Assembly (NCBI RefSeq): GCF_003664585.1
Contig: NZ_RCHI01000003.1
Location: 247,737 to 311,736 of the forward strand
Length of the DNA stretch: 64,000 nucleotides
From: Paenirhodobacter hankyongi
Lineage (GTDB): Bacteria > Pseudomonadota > Alphaproteobacteria > Rhodobacterales > Rhodobacteraceae
Direction of reading: 5' to 3'
In this document: positions 62,734-64,000 of the stretch, in pieces
How the letters are laid out: each line of letters opens with the position of its first letter
Position numbering within the stretch: position 1 is the first letter of the stretch
Notes under the pieces: model-generated
The model's input: the letters and a program-made list of their open reading frames with translations, nothing else
Told to the model about the DNA's origin: nothing
Database searches by the model: none
Position numbers and translations under genes: made by a program

Positions 62734-63005
62734 TATCCGGTATATAGCGCACCAATCGAGCAGGTCAGTATCTGACGATACCACTGCTCTGCTCCCTGAG
62801 AACTGGATTGAGCCACAACGTCGTGGCCGACGTGTCCGGCCCTAACCTGCCGTTCAGTCCCTGGCCGACCGCCGCGGTGCAGCTTCACCAGACCGGCCAT
62901 TCGTCCATCGCGCAGCATTTTCGGAAGATGAAGGTCGGCAGAGCGGACGAAGCTGCCATTGACCCGTAATGAGGGGTGTGTAGGCAGGATCAAAAAGGCT
63001 TGCAG
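62734..63005. other. intergenic region between the nrd promoter and the acetyltransferase
   Basis: No gene is supported. A reverse-strand open frame covers it but has no ribosome site or recognisable motif, and base composition is less GC-rich than the flanks. It may mark the edge of an acquired segment carrying the acetyltransferase and IS element. Confidence 0.4.
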
Positions 63006-63506
63006 ATGATCATGATACCAACGCTCACCACTTCGCGCTTGACCCTCCGGCCCATGCGGGCAGCAGACTGGCCCCAATATCATCAACTGATGGCATCAGA
63101 CCGTTCCATCTACATGGGGGGGCCTTTTTCTACTGCCGTGGCCTGGGGAATGTTTTGTGCCGACCACGCCCAATGGAGTCTGTTCGGGTGTGGTGCGCTT
63201 ATGATCGAGAACACGACCAGCGGCGAATGCCTCGGGCAAGTTGGCATCAATTCAGGGCCGTTGTTCCCGGAGTTCGAGTTGGGATGGATGGTCTACCCTC
63301 AGGCAGAGGGGCACGGTTTCGCATACGAAGCCGCCGCCGCACTGCGTGCGTGGAGCCTTGATGTCGGGCACATCGAAACGCTGGTGAGCTACATTGATCC
63401 TGCCAATCGCAGATCAGCTAGATTGGCAGAACGTCTCGGCGCGGTGCTCGATGCTGACGCGCGCCGGCCTGATCCCTCTGATCTGGTCTATCGCCACTTC
63501 GGCTAA
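63006..63506 (+). CDS. GNAT-family N-acetyltransferase (RimJ/RimL-like)
   Basis: A 166-residue GNAT protein. It begins IPTLTTSRLTLRPMRAADWPQYHQLMASDRSIYMGGPF, as in RimJ/RimL-type enzymes. It continues with ENTTSGECLGQVGINSGPLFPEFELGWMVYPQAEGHGFAYEAAAALRAWSLD, where QAEGHGFA replaces the usual Q/R-x-x-G-x-G/A acetyl-CoA loop, and VSYIDPANRRSARLAERLGAVLD (N-R-S-x-R-x-A-E-x-L-G). It acetylates an amino group of a protein, peptide or small molecule; the substrate is unknown. Codon use is less GC-rich than in the nrd genes. The IS3-type element begins shortly after its stop, so it may be recently acquired. Confidence 0.85.
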   Translation: MIMIPTLTTSRLTLRPMRAADWPQYHQLMASDRSIYMGGPFSTAVAWGMFCADHAQWSLFGCGALMIENTTSGECLGQVGINSGPLFPEFELGWMVYPQAEGHGFAYEAAAALRAWSLDVGHIETLVSYIDPANRRSARLAERLGAVLDADARRPDPSDLVYRHFG

Positions 63507-63593
63507 GAAATGTCCGGGAATGGCTCCAAGCGGCCATGCGGCAGTGTATCGACCCAGTGAAAACCTGCTCATGCTACAAGGGAGAACGTGGCA

Positions 63594-63950
63594 ATGAGTA
63601 TGACGATGGACGACAGCATCAAACGTTGGACGGCGAAGCGCAAAACAGCGCTCGTCATCGAGATCATCCAAGGTAAGACGACGGTGGCCGAAGCCAGCCG
63701 CTCGTTCGACCTGACACCTTCGGAGATCGAAGGCTGGGTCGAGGATGCGAAGCGTGGCATGGAGAATTCCTTGCGCGCCAACCCGCTCGATATCCGCGAG
63801 CAATACGAGAAGCAGCTGAAGGATCTGCAAGAAGCCTATGGCGAGGCTATGCTGGAGATCCGTGCGCGAAAAAAGCTGCAGGCCCTCATGGAGCGGGATG
63901 GAGTGAGGGGCGAGTGCGCCATTGGTCCGAGCACCGCCCCGAACAAATGA
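63594..63950 (+). CDS. IS3-family transposase orfA (DUF1153 type)
   Basis: A 118-residue product with SIKRWTAKRKTALVIEIIQGKTTVAEASRSFDLTPSEIEGWVEDAKRGMENSLRANPLDIREQYEKQLKDLQEAYGEAMLEIRARKKLQALM. It has an HTH (TTVAEASRSFDLTPSEIEGW) and a coiled coil (LKDLQEAYGEAMLEIRARKKL), typical of orfA of IS3-type elements. The final 20 residues (after ALMERDG) are probably read only without the programmed frameshift that makes the orfAB fusion. The left end of the element is not certain but lies between 63507 and 63580. Confidence 0.85.
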   Translation: MSMTMDDSIKRWTAKRKTALVIEIIQGKTTVAEASRSFDLTPSEIEGWVEDAKRGMENSLRANPLDIREQYEKQLKDLQEAYGEAMLEIRARKKLQALMERDGVRGECAIGPSTAPNK

Positions 63951-64000
63951 TCCGAACGCTCCATGAGGGCCTGCTGGCCGAGGGCGTCACGGTGTCGATC
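63947..64000 (+). CDS. IS3-family transposase orfB, N-terminal fragment cut by window edge
   Basis: The frame beginning ATG 63947 reads MIRTLHEGLLAEGVTVSI, which matches the start of the orfB transposase partner of DUF1153-type orfA. It overlaps orfA by ATGA. The remainder lies beyond the window, so integrity of the element cannot be judged. Confidence 0.8.
   Translation, partial: MIRTLHEGLLAEGVTVSI

Noticed and set aside
62730..63086. A 118-codon minus-strand open frame in the gap left of the acetyltransferase
   Set aside because: It covers the nrd promoter and the acetyltransferase start, has no ribosome site and no recognisable motif.

Overview
The window is very GC-rich chromosomal DNA with the gene content and intergenic signals of a photosynthetic-bacteria-type alphaproteobacterium of the Rhodobacter/Paracoccus group (Rhodobacterales). 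Supporting signs are the short acyl-chain regulator divergent from a prpDCB-type operon, an AztD-type zinc chaperone, a TGA-N9-TCA iron box and the housekeeping genes rnd, hisC, purMN, sufE and bolA. Assignment to genus is not possible from sequence alone.

Layout. 1-7059: housekeeping genes (flavin reductase start, DUF4177, BolA, J-domain protein, SufE, lipoprotein, HisC, RNase D, PurN, PurM). 7325-12920: a decayed accessory patch beginning at a tRNA-Ile(CAU), with an IS481 remnant, an ACT/ABM/NIPSNAP set opposite an ArsR regulator, broken AraC and SDR genes and an IS3 remnant. 13000-24572: a ZntA-type metal pump behind a MerR-type promoter; an unusual two-gene operon (URO-D-like protein plus an adenylation/carrier/Cys-thioesterase protein); a DUF2000/AraC pair; and an AcoR-like regulator upstream of a flavin monooxygenase. 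24701-25935: fragments of a DUF3883 gene and two IS5-family elements.

26014-49454 is a complete catecholate siderophore locus: TonB receptor, entC-entB-entA, phosphopantetheinyl transferase, free-standing aryl carrier protein, EntE, a Cy-Cy-A synthetase, a VibH-like condensation enzyme, a FepB/D/G/C importer, a half-C/PCP/C synthetase and a pair of ABC half-transporters. The gene set mirrors vibriobactin assembly (VibE, VibB, VibH, VibF), but VibF is split in two and VibB is split into isochorismatase and carrier protein. A polyamine-linked catecholate with an oxazoline ring, of the agrobactin/parabactin/vibriobactin type, is the best inference for the product.

49661-52904: a zinc-limitation operon (COG0523 GTPase, DUF1826, AztD) behind a clear Zur-type box. 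53001-58527: propionate (2-methylcitrate) catabolism with its divergent regulator. 58570-62733: nrdHIEF (class Ib ribonucleotide reductase) behind a cobalamin riboswitch. 63006-64000: a GNAT acetyltransferase and the start of an IS3-family element that runs off the window.

The locus therefore links three metal or cofactor economies (iron, zinc, cobalamin), each with its own recognisable cis-element. The most novel parts are the URO-D/adenylation/Cys-thioesterase operon and the split, domain-degenerate VibF-like synthetase.
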